64,000 nt of DNA from Chryseobacterium sp. RU37D (GCF_900156075.1 NZ_FTMM01000012.1:1-64000), one strand, 5' to 3'; positions 52,063 through 60,710 are shown, numbered from the stretch's first letter. The notes: generated by a model not told the origin, from the sequence alone. Program-made: numbers and translations.

Positions 52063-52557
52063 ATGAAAATAGGCGATAAAATTGCTGTGGTAGATGAAGA
52101 TTTGAGCGGAATTATTACGTCCGTTAAAGGAAATATTGTCTTTTTTAAAGATGAATTCGGATTTACACATCAATATCCTAAAGAAAAATTGGTTCCTAAA
52201 ATTTCTGATTTTTATGAAAATATTAAAGTTGTAAAAAAAGCAGAACCTCAAAAAAATATTTCAAAAAAACACCAGCGTAATCCGTTGGTTTTAGATCTTC
52301 ATTTTCCTAACTTGGTTAAAAACCCCAATGATTACGATAGCTTTGAAAGGCTTTTTATTCAAAAGGAAAAATTACTGGAGGCATTGGAGTTCTGTAGAAA
52401 GCATTATCTAAAAAGACTGGAAATTGTTCACGGCATCGGAGATGGAGTTTTACAAAAATTGGTTTGGGACATACTAGAAAACCAAACTAATCTGGATTTT
52501 TATAATAAGGAAATTCTTCATCATCAATCGGGTGCTGTAATGGTAGAATTTCACTAA
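52063..52557 (+). CDS. Smr/MutS2-type domain protein
   Basis: A 164-residue protein. An N-terminal barrel-like region (1-60, GDKIAVVDEDLSGIITSVKG) is followed by a charged linker and a Smr domain: LDLHFPNLV (near 83-91), LEIVHGIGDGVLQKLVWDIL (LEIVHGIGDGVL) and HHQSGAVMVEF. Smr domains bind or nick DNA and RNA. The N-terminal part resembles DUF2027-like proteins of Bacteroidetes. Start chosen is the ATG at 52063 (MKIGDKIAVV); the in-frame TTG at 52030 would add an atypical 11 residues. DUF3822 follows 18 bp on. Confidence 0.85.
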   Translation: MKIGDKIAVVDEDLSGIITSVKGNIVFFKDEFGFTHQYPKEKLVPKISDFYENIKVVKKAEPQKNISKKHQRNPLVLDLHFPNLVKNPNDYDSFERLFIQKEKLLEALEFCRKHYLKRLEIVHGIGDGVLQKLVWDILENQTNLDFYNKEILHHQSGAVMVEFH

Positions 52558-52575
52558 ATTTGCAGGAATTGAAAT

Positions 52576-53292
52576 ATGAACGTACTTAAATTACTTTTTA
52601 CAAAAGACGGATTGACCTATCAGATAGCTAAAAACAAAAGCATTTTTGAAGAAAAATCTTATTTCGTAGATGAAGAATCTCCGGAAAATTTCATTGCTGA
52701 CAAACTTGATGATGTGTTGATTAAACAAAGATTTGATGAAATTCAGGTGATTTCCGCATTGAATCATTTCACGCTAATGCCTGAAGGTTTTTCACAACAT
52801 GAGACAGGATATGAGCTTATTGCCTACAATGCGCCTGTTGACAAGGAAAAAGAAGAACTTATGCTTTCCGTTAATGAAAAATTTAAAGTTCAGTTTTATT
52901 ATACTTTTCCGAAAAACTTTTATAAAAAGATAAAAGAGTTAGCTTTACCTGTTAATTTTAATTTTTCCGGAGAAAGGTTTCTAAATTCAATCCACAATAA
53001 AAATAATAAGGAGATTCATATCAACCTTTACCATAGTCAGTGTGAATTTTTTGCGATAGACAATAAAAAAATTATTTTATACAATAATCTTGATGTAAAT
53101 TCTGAGGTTGATTTTCTTTATTTCATTATGTTTACTTTAAGCAAAATAGGTTTCGGGATTAATGAGACCAATTTTTTTGCTTACGGGGAAACTACGGAAA
53201 ATGAAACTTTTATTTCAGAATTACAAAAATTTGTAATGAATCTGAAAATTGTATTTGACAATATTCCGAACAAAAACTTTATATTAAATTAG
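52576..53292 (+). CDS. DUF3822 family protein
   Basis: A 238-residue protein of a Bacteroidetes family almost always beside rsmD. It has two alpha/beta lobes (LYHSQCEFFAIDNKKIILYNN is cut here to CEFFAIDNKKIILYN) with a pattern like actin-fold or pilus-assembly ATPase-related proteins, but no nucleotide motif is evident. Function unknown. It lies 70 bp upstream of rsmD on the same strand. Confidence 0.85.
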   Translation: MNVLKLLFTKDGLTYQIAKNKSIFEEKSYFVDEESPENFIADKLDDVLIKQRFDEIQVISALNHFTLMPEGFSQHETGYELIAYNAPVDKEKEELMLSVNEKFKVQFYYTFPKNFYKKIKELALPVNFNFSGERFLNSIHNKNNKEIHINLYHSQCEFFAIDNKKIILYNNLDVNSEVDFLYFIMFTLSKIGFGINETNFFAYGETTENETFISELQKFVMNLKIVFDNIPNKNFILN

Positions 53293-53362
53293 ATTGCAGG
53301 CATCAGATGGCATGTTTTGGCTTTCCTGCGACCTTTTATCTACAACCTAAATCCAACAAACT

Positions 53363-53941
53363 ATGTACAGAATAATTTCAGGTAAATGGAAAGCAAAAAA
53401 AATAGCAGCTCCGAAAAATTTTGATGTAAGACCTACAACCGATTTTGCAAAGGAGGCATTATTCAGTATTTTGGAAAACAAATATGATATGCAGTCGATC
53501 TCCGTCCTGGATCTTTTCGCCGGAATCGGTTCTCTCACCTTAGAATTTGCTTCGAGAGGATGTCAGGATATAACTTCTGTGGAAATGAATCCGAAACATA
53601 CAGCGTTTATAAATTCTACTGCTGCAGATCTGGATATGGCTTTGCAAATCAACGTTCAACGAGGGGATGTTTTTGATTGGCTGAAGAAATTCAGAAACAA
53701 AAAATCTTTCGAAATTGTCTTTTCTGATGCACCTTTCGAAACGGAGAAGAAAAAATATCAGGAAATTATTTCATTAGTTCTAAACAATAGATACCTTAAA
53801 AATAATGGAGTTTTGGTTGTAGAACACCAAAGCCGAATGAAATTTGATCATCCGAATTTAATTGATACCAGAAAATACGGAAATGTAAGTTTTAGTTTTT
53901 TTGAACCAAATAAAGAAGAAAACACAGATAATCAAGAATAA
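53363..53941 (+). CDS. rsmD: 16S rRNA (guanine966-N2)-methyltransferase RsmD
   Basis: A 192-residue Rossmann-fold methyltransferase. Motifs visible: RPTTDFAKEALFSIL (substrate region), VLDLFAGIGSLTLEFASRG (SAM loop DLFAGIGSL near 51-59), VEMN (acidic residue for the ribose) and a catalytic motif reading SDAPF instead of the usual DPPF/Y. The Pro to Ala change is notable, since the motif positions the target base. Otherwise length and order are typical. Confidence 0.93.
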   Translation: MYRIISGKWKAKKIAAPKNFDVRPTTDFAKEALFSILENKYDMQSISVLDLFAGIGSLTLEFASRGCQDITSVEMNPKHTAFINSTAADLDMALQINVQRGDVFDWLKKFRNKKSFEIVFSDAPFETEKKKYQEIISLVLNNRYLKNNGVLVVEHQSRMKFDHPNLIDTRKYGNVSFSFFEPNKEENTDNQE

Positions 53942-53967
53942 TTTTCCTGATTTTTTATGACAATTCT

Positions 53968-54315
53968 TTAGATAGCTTCAACTTTTTCAGAAGCTACAAC
54001 CGCACTTTCTCCCCATTTTGCAATTTCTTGTAATACAGGAAGCAGCGTTTTTCCAAAATCTGTTAATGTATATTCTACCATTAAAGGAGGCTTTTCTGTA
54101 TAAACTTTTCTGTTAATAATATTATCGTCTTCCAACTGTTTTAATTGAAGACTTAAAGTTCTTTCCGTAATTGTAGGAATAAGTTTTCGTAATTCATTAT
54201 ATCGCTTCGAACCATCTACAAGATAATGTAAAATTACCGCCTTCCATTTTCCACCTATAAACCTCATTGTAACCGTCGTACAGCAAGGATATTCTTTATT
54301 GTCAATTAAATACAT
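53968..54315 (-). CDS. HxlR-type transcriptional regulator
   Basis: A 115-residue winged-helix regulator: CTTVTMRFIGGKWKAVILHYL (GGKWKAVILHYL near 23-34), RYNELRKLIPTITERTLSLQLKQLEDD (cut to RYNELRKLIPTITERTL) and IINRKVYTEKPPLMVEYTL. HxlR-family proteins sense redox or electrophilic compounds and often control the neighbouring oxidoreductase. It is divergent from the nitroreductase gene; the 84-bp region between them has two symmetric promoters and an 11-bp inverted repeat that touches both starts. Confidence 0.94.
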   Translation of the reverse strand: MYLIDNKEYPCCTTVTMRFIGGKWKAVILHYLVDGSKRYNELRKLIPTITERTLSLQLKQLEDDNIINRKVYTEKPPLMVEYTLTDFGKTLLPVLQEIAKWGESAVVASEKVEAI

Positions 54316-54396
54316 TTTATACTATCATTTTTGACCGTTATTGCAAATGTATTAAACTTAAATTAGTTTTGCAACTATAAAGAATATAGTATAAAA
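54315..54396. promoter_or_regulatory. Divergent promoters and operator for HxlR regulator and nitroreductase
   Basis: Rightward: TTG at 54341-54343, 20-bp spacer, TAGTTTTG at 54364-54371. Leftward: TTG (CAA at 54372-54374 on the plus strand), 20-bp spacer, TACATTTG (54344-54351). Both match the Bacteroidetes TTG-N(19-21)-TAnnTTTG consensus and overlap each other. An inverted repeat, TTTTATACTAT at 54315-54325 and ATAGTATAAAA at 54386-54396, is perfect over 11 bp and lies just after each start site, so it is a likely HxlR operator. Confidence 0.8.
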
Positions 54397-54399
54397 ATT

Positions 54400-54999
54400 A
54401 TGAATTTTTTAGAACAAATGAAAAAGAGATATACCGTAAAAAAGTATGATCCTCAAGGTACAATAAGTGAAGAGCAGATACAGACCCTTAAAGAAATTTT
54501 GCATTTAAGCCCCTCTTCAATCAACAGTCAGCCATGGAATTTTGTTTTTGTGAACAATTCTGAAACAAAAGAAAAACTTGCTGAGGTTTCCTATTTTAAT
54601 AAAGAAAAAATATTGGACAGTAGTTATTTAATTGTATTTCAGGTAATCAAAAATCCCGAAGATTTTGAAAAGCAAATTAAAGAAAATCTTCCCGAAGGTT
54701 CTATCAATTATTATAAAACTTTTGTGAAACCAAAAGGTGAAGTTGAAATTAAATCCTGGCTGAAACATCAGGTTTATCTTTCTCTTGGTGTTTTGCTTTC
54801 CGCCTGTGCAATGATGGAAATCGATTCCACACCAATGGAAGGAATAGAAAATGATAAATATGATACTATTTTAAATAATAAAAAATATGAAAGTTTATTT
54901 GCTGTTACAATTGGTGTAAAATCTGAAAACGATAAAAACCAACCTATTCATACTCCAAAGAAAAGACTTGAATCCAAGAAGATTATTTTAGAATTTTAA
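54400..54999 (+). CDS. Nitroreductase family protein (NfsB-like)
   Basis: A 199-residue FMN oxidoreductase. The family opening KKRYTVKKYDP and the FMN-binding segment LSPSSINSQPWNFVFV (near 46-61) are visible, with VYLSLGVLLSACAMMEIDS in the second half and a basic end. It reduces nitro compounds or quinones with NAD(P)H. Control by the divergent HxlR regulator is strongly suggested by the shared promoter region. Confidence 0.93.
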   Translation: MNFLEQMKKRYTVKKYDPQGTISEEQIQTLKEILHLSPSSINSQPWNFVFVNNSETKEKLAEVSYFNKEKILDSSYLIVFQVIKNPEDFEKQIKENLPEGSINYYKTFVKPKGEVEIKSWLKHQVYLSLGVLLSACAMMEIDSTPMEGIENDKYDTILNNKKYESLFAVTIGVKSENDKNQPIHTPKKRLESKKIILEF

Positions 55000-55030
55000 A
55001 TAATATGTTTTAAATTTTGGGAGTATTTTC

Positions 55031-55125
55031 ACCTGGTTTGTCATCCCGTAGGGGTCTAGGCTCGAATCTTTCCTGTCTATTTTCTAATACTATACTTAGA
55101 TCCCTACGGGATGACAAACTGGGTA
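55031..55125. repeat. MITE-like inverted-repeat element
   Basis: TTTGTCATCCCGTAGGGGTC (start of the 22-bp arm at 55037-55058) is the reverse complement of 55097-55118 with one mismatch, and short extensions pair outside (ACC at 55031, GGT at 55123). The 38-bp interior has no gene. Such palindromic repeats recur between genes in Flavobacteria, to my knowledge. Confidence 0.75.
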
Positions 55126-55144
55126 AATAATAAACTGATATACA

Positions 55145-55252
55145 AAAGAGGTTGTCTCAAAAATACGCCTCTCTCGGACTCCTTGTCTTACAAATTTTGT
55201 CATTTAGGAGATTCTCAGAGCATTAGTTTACCTTTTGAGACAGCCTCTTTTG
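55145..55252. repeat. Inverted repeat with AAAAGAGGnTGTCTCAAAA arms
   Basis: Arms at 55145-55163 and 55234-55252 are reverse complements (one G-T type mismatch) and flank 70 bp of non-coding DNA. On the minus strand it follows the murI stop and ends in A/T-rich runs, so it may act as the murI terminator. It resembles the GTCTGTCTCAAAAGAG stretch near 50608. Confidence 0.6.
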
Positions 55253-55254
55253 TT

Positions 55255-56085
55255 TTATAATACTTTTAATTCTAAGTCAATTGATTTTCCAAAGAATTTC
55301 TTTGATATTTTTTCGAAGTTTTTTGTCAGATCCGAAAGGTAAAAATGATAATTTGGCTTAGGGTTCTGATCATTCAGCAGATTAAACTTGTCTAAAATAA
55401 TTTTCAGATGATTGGCAACAATATTCGGAGAATCGATCACACGAACACGGTTTCCGTAATACTGTTTGATTTCATCGATCAATAAAGGATAATGAGTACA
55501 GCCTAAAATCAACGTTTCAATATTTTTTAATTTGCTATTGCTTAAGTAATTATAAATAATTGCATGGGTAATCGGGTGATTTTTAAATCCTTCTTCAATC
55601 GCAGGAACCAGCAAAGGTGTTGCCAGCTCATCCACTTTGATCCATTTATTATGTTTTCTAATGCTTTTCTTGTAAAGCCCAGAATTTACCGTTGCTTTCG
55701 TAGCAATTACTCCCACGTTATTATGAATTTCATATGAAACTTTTTCCGCTACAGGGTTGATCACATCAATCACTGGAACTTTTCCCGCAACAGACTGCAT
55801 CACTTCATTCAAAGCGTTGGCAGTTGCTGTATTACAGGCAATTACAATGGCTTTACAGTTTTGTTCCAACAAAAAGTTGGTGATTTTTGTAGAATATTCG
55901 ATAATCGCTTCTTTAGATTTTTCACCATAAGGAAGATGTTTTGTATCCCCGAAATAGATAAGATCTTCGTTGGGAAGGAGTCTTTTTATCTCTTTGGCCA
56001 CCGTTAATCCTCCAACTCCACTATCAAAAATACCGATAGGCTGCTTGGGTGAAAGATGCGAATAATCTTGTTTTTTAGTCTTCAA
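55255..56085 (-). CDS. murI: Glutamate racemase
   Basis: A 276-residue enzyme that makes D-glutamate for peptidoglycan. Signatures: IFDSGVGGLTVAKEI (18-32), ACNTATANALNE with the first catalytic Cys (near 82), and LGCTHYPLLIDEI with the second (near 194). Length is normal. An inverted repeat follows the stop. The upstream gap to hemW (56086-56184) contains a CTGAGCTTGTCGAAG repeat core. Confidence 0.96.
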   Translation of the reverse strand: MKTKKQDYSHLSPKQPIGIFDSGVGGLTVAKEIKRLLPNEDLIYFGDTKHLPYGEKSKEAIIEYSTKITNFLLEQNCKAIVIACNTATANALNEVMQSVAGKVPVIDVINPVAEKVSYEIHNNVGVIATKATVNSGLYKKSIRKHNKWIKVDELATPLLVPAIEEGFKNHPITHAIIYNYLSNSKLKNIETLILGCTHYPLLIDEIKQYYGNRVRVIDSPNIVANHLKIILDKFNLLNDQNPKPNYHFYLSDLTKNFEKISKKFFGKSIDLELKVL

Positions 56086-56184
56086 AATTGAGTTGAAATT
56101 TTATACAAAAATAGTGAAATTTGTGTGACAATATATCATGTTTAAAAGAGATACTGAGCTTGTCGAAGCATCTTTATTATTATT

Positions 56185-57309
56185 TTAAACTATAAACAGA
56201 TCCGAAGCAATTCCGTCTGCCATGAACCAATGCTTTTCAGGAATTTTTAAGTGATTGCCTTCAATAATTAAAACTTTTTCTTCTAATTTTGATTTAGTTT
56301 CGTTTTGGAAATGCTCCAAAATTCTACCATTAAATTTTTGCTTTAAGTTTTCAAGATCAACACCCCAGATGGTCCTTAAACCAATCATAATCATTTCATT
56401 AAACTGATCTTCCATAGAAAGAACCTCCTCTTCTTTCGCCAAAAGATTGGAATTTAACTTCTTAATGTATTGCTGATTATTAGCCACATTCCAGCTTCTT
56501 ATGTCAAAACCATTGTAAGAATGTGCCGAAGGGCCAATTCCTAAATATTCCTTGTATTTCCAATAGCCAGAATTATGCCTTGAGTAAAAACCCGGTTTTG
56601 CAAAATTGGAAACTTCGTAATGTTCAAAACCGTTATTTTTTAGAAAATCCGATAAATAGTAGAATTCTTTATTTTGTTCCTCTTCTCTTGGGCTTTTCAC
56701 TTTCCCTTTAGAAATCCAGTTTTCCAAAGCTGTTTTGGACTCAATCGTCAAAGCGTAGGACGAAATATGGGGAACTTCTAGCGCAACGGTTTTGTTTAAA
56801 TTTTCTTTCCAGATTTTGAGATTAGAAGTTGGTGAACCGTAGATTAAGTCAATACTTAAATTTTCGAATCCGAAGTCTTGGGACCTTTTGATAGAATCTT
56901 CCGCTTCATTTGCTGTATGTGCACGATTCATTAATTTTAAATCATCTTCAAAAAAGCTCTGAGTACCGATTGATAAACGATTGATAGATGAACCTGACAG
57001 ACCTCTTAAAAAACTCTTATCCAAATCATCAGGGTTGGCTTCTAATGTAATTTCAATATCATTTTCAAAGGTGAAATGTTTTAAAACCTCATCAATCAAC
57101 GTTTTGATCTCATCTGGTGTGAGTATTGACGGGGTTCCGCCGCCGAAATAAAGAGATCGTAAATTTTTGCTTTGCAGCTCATCTTTCCTCAAAAAGATTT
57201 CCGTCTTCATCGCAGCCAGCATTTCATCCTTAAAACCCAAAGATGTTGAAAAGTGAAAATTACAATAGCTGCATTTTTGCTTACAAAAAGGAATGTGAAT
57301 ATAAATCAT
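56185..57309 (-). CDS. hemW: HemW-type radical SAM protein (heme chaperone)
   Basis: A 374-residue radical SAM protein. The cluster motif is Cys9, Cys13, Cys16 (FCKQKCSYC), then YFGGGTPSIL, LEANPDDL and a HemN-type C-terminal domain. It lacks the extra features of true anaerobic coproporphyrinogen oxidase, so the HemW heme-chaperone assignment is preferred. The start ATG at 57309 lies 2 bp from the T run of the porP terminator. Confidence 0.92.
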   Translation of the reverse strand: MIYIHIPFCKQKCSYCNFHFSTSLGFKDEMLAAMKTEIFLRKDELQSKNLRSLYFGGGTPSILTPDEIKTLIDEVLKHFTFENDIEITLEANPDDLDKSFLRGLSGSSINRLSIGTQSFFEDDLKLMNRAHTANEAEDSIKRSQDFGFENLSIDLIYGSPTSNLKIWKENLNKTVALEVPHISSYALTIESKTALENWISKGKVKSPREEEQNKEFYYLSDFLKNNGFEHYEVSNFAKPGFYSRHNSGYWKYKEYLGIGPSAHSYNGFDIRSWNVANNQQYIKKLNSNLLAKEEEVLSMEDQFNEMIMIGLRTIWGVDLENLKQKFNGRILEHFQNETKSKLEEKVLIIEGNHLKIPEKHWFMADGIASDLFIV

Positions 57310-57310
57310 T

Positions 57311-57337
57311 AAAAAAGCTCTGAAAAAATTCAGAGCT
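57311..57337 (-). terminator. Terminator of the PorP/SprF gene
   Basis: On the minus strand AGCTCTGAA (57337-57329) pairs with TTCAGAGCT (57324-57316), followed by a T run at 57316-57311. It ends directly before the hemW start codon. Confidence 0.85.
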
Positions 57338-57360
57338 CAAATTTATTTAATTTAAATGAA

Positions 57361-58311
57361 TTAATATCTATAACCTCTGTGGTTAATGAAATTATCGAAG
57401 TTATATCCTAACCCGATCATGAAGCTGTTTCCTCCATATTCCTGAATATCAGACAATCCGATATTGTAAGTAGCACCCACCATAAATTTGTTGAATCTTA
57501 CTTTTACTACCGGTGCAATCTGTAATTGCTGGCTATCGAATCTATTCTGAACAGATCTGTAGCTTACCCCGAAAGAGAATGAATTAATATCGTTGAAGAA
57601 CGTTCCCATTAGGTTATAATCTATTGTTCTTGTAGAGTTCGTATTCAGGTTAATTAAAGCTGAAGGAGTGAAATAGATGTTATCTCCTACATGCCAGTCA
57701 TATCCTAAGTTTAAGAAGAATTTGATAGGAGAAGGTTCACGTCCATTCACGATAGCTTCGTCATTAGTAAGAGCAATGTCGTTTACAGAAACCCCAGCAA
57801 AGATATTTCTATATGTCGCTGCCACACCGAAGTTGGCATAAGCCATGAAGATATTACTCTCATTACCTTGTAATAAAGGGTCTGAAGCATCCTGAGTATT
57901 AATTTTTGAATAATCAAAATTCATATTATAGAAGCTCACACTTGTACCGAAAGAGAATTGGTCTTTTCTGTCTCCTTCACTGCTAAGAGGAATAAAATAT
58001 GAAGCACCCGCCGTAATACCACCTGCAGAAATAGGCCCGTTGCTGTCTCTGAATACAGAGATACCTGCTCCTACTCTATCAAAAATGTTCGCATTGATAC
58101 CAATTGATTGTACATTTGGAGATTCTGCGAACTTAGAAAATTGCTGTTGATAGTTAAGATTAAGCTGCACATAGTCTGTTTTTCCGTATTGTGCCGGGTT
58201 GAACAGAAACTCACCATCTAAAAGGTATTGTTGATAGTACGGTAAAGTTTCTTGTGCTTTGTATGCATTTGACAAAAGAGCTAAACATACGATAGCATAT
58301 AGTTTTCTCAT
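57361..58311 (-). CDS. Type IX secretion PorP/SprF family membrane protein
   Basis: A 316-residue exported protein: signal peptide MRKLYAIVCLALLSNAYKAQ, then the PorP/SprF opening LPYYQQYLLDGEFLFNPAQYG and a beta-barrel pattern with repeated glycine/aromatic strands, ending VIGLGYNF-like and NHRGYRY. Members are linked with gliding motility and type IX secretion machinery or its surface substrates; many genomes hold several paralogs. The start ATG at 58311 is used; the in-frame ATG at 58329 would add six residues before the signal peptide. It lies just downstream of the RluD-type gene on the same strand and ends in a terminator. Confidence 0.9.
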   Translation of the reverse strand: MRKLYAIVCLALLSNAYKAQETLPYYQQYLLDGEFLFNPAQYGKTDYVQLNLNYQQQFSKFAESPNVQSIGINANIFDRVGAGISVFRDSNGPISAGGITAGASYFIPLSSEGDRKDQFSFGTSVSFYNMNFDYSKINTQDASDPLLQGNESNIFMAYANFGVAATYRNIFAGVSVNDIALTNDEAIVNGREPSPIKFFLNLGYDWHVGDNIYFTPSALINLNTNSTRTIDYNLMGTFFNDINSFSFGVSYRSVQNRFDSQQLQIAPVVKVRFNKFMVGATYNIGLSDIQEYGGNSFMIGLGYNFDNFINHRGYRY

Positions 58312-58334
58312 AACAAATCTTGATTTCAATTCAA

Positions 58335-58342
58335 CAAATATA
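58335..58342 (-). promoter_or_regulatory. Promoter -7 box of the PorP/SprF gene
   Basis: On the minus strand TATATTTG (58342-58335) fits TAnnTTTG and lies 24 bp upstream of the ATG at 58311. The -33 element is unclear. Confidence 0.45.
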
Positions 58343-58362
58343 AAAAAATTCTCAATATATTT

Positions 58363-59436
58363 TTAGTTTTCTAAATATTTTCTCCATTTTTTTACAGCAT
58401 CCTCCATATCTTTCGGCATTGGGCTTTCAAAATATAATTCCTTCTTTGTGGTAGGATGTATAAATCCTAAAGTATGGGCATGAAGTGCATGTCTGGGCAA
58501 AACTTCAAAGACATTTTTTATAAACTGCTTATACTTAGGAAGATTCACTCCTCTTAGTGGAGTATGACCTTCATATCTTTCATCATTAAACAGGGTGTGA
58601 CCGATATGTTTGAAGTGCGCCCTGATCTGGTGGGTTCTTCCTGTTTCCAGCTTACACTCTACCCAGGTCATATATTTAAATCTTTCTAAAACTTTATAAT
58701 GGGTAACGGCATGTTTACCCTGGCTTCCATCTTCATAAGTGTGCATCTGCATTCTGTTTTTCGGATGGCGACCGATATGGCCACGTATAGTACCTTCATC
58801 ATCCTGTACATTCCCCCAAACAAAAGCCCAGTAAAGCCTTTTTGTTTTTCTTTCAAAAAACTGCTTAGCGAGAAAGCTTAAAGCATATTCATTTTTAGCA
58901 ATCACTAAAAGTCCGGAAGTATCTTTGTCAATCCTGTGAACCAGTCCTACCCTGTCCAGATCAGATTTTTCATTATTCTGTTCAAAATGATAAGCTAAGG
59001 CATTCACCAACGTCCCATCCCAGTTCCCAAACCCCGGATGGACAACCATTCCTGCATCTTTATCAACAACGACTAAATCGTCATCTTCGTATATGATATT
59101 AATAGGAATATTTTGCGGGATGATAACGTTTTCCCTCGGAGGGTGTGCCAGCAATACAGAAATCTGGTCTCCGGGCTTTACGCGGTAGTTTTGTTTAACC
59201 GGAGTTCCGTTTACAATCACATTTCCTGCCCTGCAGGTCTGGGAGATTTTATTTCTCGAAGAATTCTGACGAAAAATCAATAAAAATTTATCTATCCTTA
59301 AAGGTTCCTGGCTTTTATCAACAGTGATATTGAGATGCTCATACAACCCTTTATTTTCCTCATCAATATCGAGATTATCAATATTGTTTTGGCTTAATAA
59401 TTCTTCATCTAAAAAATCTTCGTTATCTTCTGTCAT
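58363..59436 (-). CDS. RluA/RluD-family pseudouridine synthase
   Basis: A 357-residue enzyme. An acidic N-terminal tail (1-40) is followed by an S4 RNA-binding domain (about 45-110) and the catalytic domain with HRIDKDTSGLLV (167-178; Asp170 is the nucleophile position) and the segment GRTHQIRAHFKHIGHT. It modifies uridines in 23S rRNA; RluD (positions 1911/1915/1917 in E. coli) is the likely equivalent given the S4 domain, but RluC-like specificity cannot be excluded. Confidence 0.92.
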   Translation of the reverse strand: MTEDNEDFLDEELLSQNNIDNLDIDEENKGLYEHLNITVDKSQEPLRIDKFLLIFRQNSSRNKISQTCRAGNVIVNGTPVKQNYRVKPGDQISVLLAHPPRENVIIPQNIPINIIYEDDDLVVVDKDAGMVVHPGFGNWDGTLVNALAYHFEQNNEKSDLDRVGLVHRIDKDTSGLLVIAKNEYALSFLAKQFFERKTKRLYWAFVWGNVQDDEGTIRGHIGRHPKNRMQMHTYEDGSQGKHAVTHYKVLERFKYMTWVECKLETGRTHQIRAHFKHIGHTLFNDERYEGHTPLRGVNLPKYKQFIKNVFEVLPRHALHAHTLGFIHPTTKKELYFESPMPKDMEDAVKKWRKYLEN

Positions 59437-59453
59437 TGTTTTATTTTTTAAAC

Positions 59454-59483
59454 AAAAAGCTTCAACATAATGAAAGTTGAAGC
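59454..59483 (-). terminator. Terminator of the PASTA gene
   Basis: GCTTCAAC (59459-59466) pairs perfectly with GTTGAAGC (59476-59483). On the minus strand the hairpin is followed by five T residues (59458-59454). It closes the PASTA gene before the pseudouridine synthase gene. Confidence 0.85.
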
Positions 59484-59508
59484 CTGTATTTTTAATAATA
59501 TTTTAGTA

Positions 59509-60585
59509 TTATTCTACAACTACCTTTTTAGCTTTTGGCTTTTCTGTTGTGGTGGCAGTTTTATTCCCTGAAGCTGTATTGCCACTGATATTTGTGGGTG
59601 CTTTGGGTTTATTTTCATTTGTTGCAGTAGGTTTTGAAGTAATTGTTTTTGGAGCATCAGAAGTTTTTACCTCTGCCGGCTTAGGATTTTCCTTTCTCGG
59701 AGCGGGTGCTGCCGGCGGCGCATCAAAATTAGGTTCCTGATGAGCAGGAATCTCATGATACTCAATTGGCGGAAGCCCTGTATCCACCTTCATTCTATAG
59801 ATAGAGTTCAGCTGTTCAATTTTTGCACTCAGCTCAGCAGGTGTTTTCTTACTTGCCCAAAGATCAATCTGCATTCCCTGGTCGCGGACGTCTCCAGCCG
59901 CAGGATCCTGATAATAAATAATATCAGATTCATCCTTGCTTCCATCTTCATGCTCCACAAGGCCTACCTCAAACATGCTTCTTGCGATCACAGCTCTGGC
60001 CTCTTTTACGGTTAACCCCACTACATTAGGAATGGAGATATTTCTCATTGGCCCGGATCCGATTACAACATCTACCATCGAGAATCTCGGAAGTTTCGTT
60101 TTAGGTTTTACGGGATTTCCTTTAAATAAAATCCTTAAAACAGCATCTTTTTGGATACTTGGCTCGAAAAGCGTGTCACCTACCTTTAATCCTACCTGCT
60201 CCAATCTCTGGAAAGCAAGGCCGGAATATTTATTTATTACATCAGGAACCTCTACTCTCGCCCAGGTTCTAGGATTTACTTTCAGCTGAATAGATCTTCC
60301 ATTCTTTACACGGGAACCCGGAGCCGGATACACCTGTAATACTTGGAAAGGTCTATATTTTGGGTCATACTTAAAACTATCTACCTCATACTCCAGTCCA
60401 GAGTCATCTAAGATTTTGATGGCTTCCTGCACAGATTTATTGACAATATTAGGAACGGGAATTTCCTGACCATGATTGGTGTGGTATTCTAACCAACGGA
60501 ATGTAAGCCAAACCAACCCTACGAAAACACCAATGGCTACAACTAAGTTCAGTAAAACTTTCCAATTGAAAAGTGATTTAAGCAT
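59509..60585 (-). CDS. PASTA domain membrane protein
   Basis: A 358-residue protein with an N-terminal transmembrane segment (about 11-30) and three PASTA domains (about 38-105, 108-178, 182-250; motifs VPNIVNKSVQEAIKIL, VPDVINKYSGLAFQRL and IPNVVGLTVKEARAVI). The C-terminal 100 residues are low complexity, rich in Pro, Lys, Ala and Thr. PASTA domains bind peptidoglycan precursors, but there is no kinase domain here. Adjacent to ddl (divergent), which agrees with a cell-wall role. A TATATTTG -7 box on the minus strand lies at 60619-60612. Confidence 0.92.
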   Translation of the reverse strand: MLKSLFNWKVLLNLVVAIGVFVGLVWLTFRWLEYHTNHGQEIPVPNIVNKSVQEAIKILDDSGLEYEVDSFKYDPKYRPFQVLQVYPAPGSRVKNGRSIQLKVNPRTWARVEVPDVINKYSGLAFQRLEQVGLKVGDTLFEPSIQKDAVLRILFKGNPVKPKTKLPRFSMVDVVIGSGPMRNISIPNVVGLTVKEARAVIARSMFEVGLVEHEDGSKDESDIIYYQDPAAGDVRDQGMQIDLWASKKTPAELSAKIEQLNSIYRMKVDTGLPPIEYHEIPAHQEPNFDAPPAAPAPRKENPKPAEVKTSDAPKTITSKPTATNENKPKAPTNISGNTASGNKTATTTEKPKAKKVVVE

Positions 60586-60611
60586 ACTTAAAATTACTAT
60601 AAATTAGACAG

Positions 60612-60619
60612 CAAATATA
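60612..60619 (-). promoter_or_regulatory. Promoter -7 box of the PASTA gene
   Basis: Minus-strand TATATTTG, 26 bp upstream of the ATG at 60585. No clear -33 TTG. Confidence 0.4.
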
Positions 60620-60710
60620 ACTAATAATTTTAGAATGTGATTTTTATTTAACACATTTCACTTTTGATTTTAAAATTTCCGAATTTGCGCTATGCATTAT
60701 ATAAAATGAT

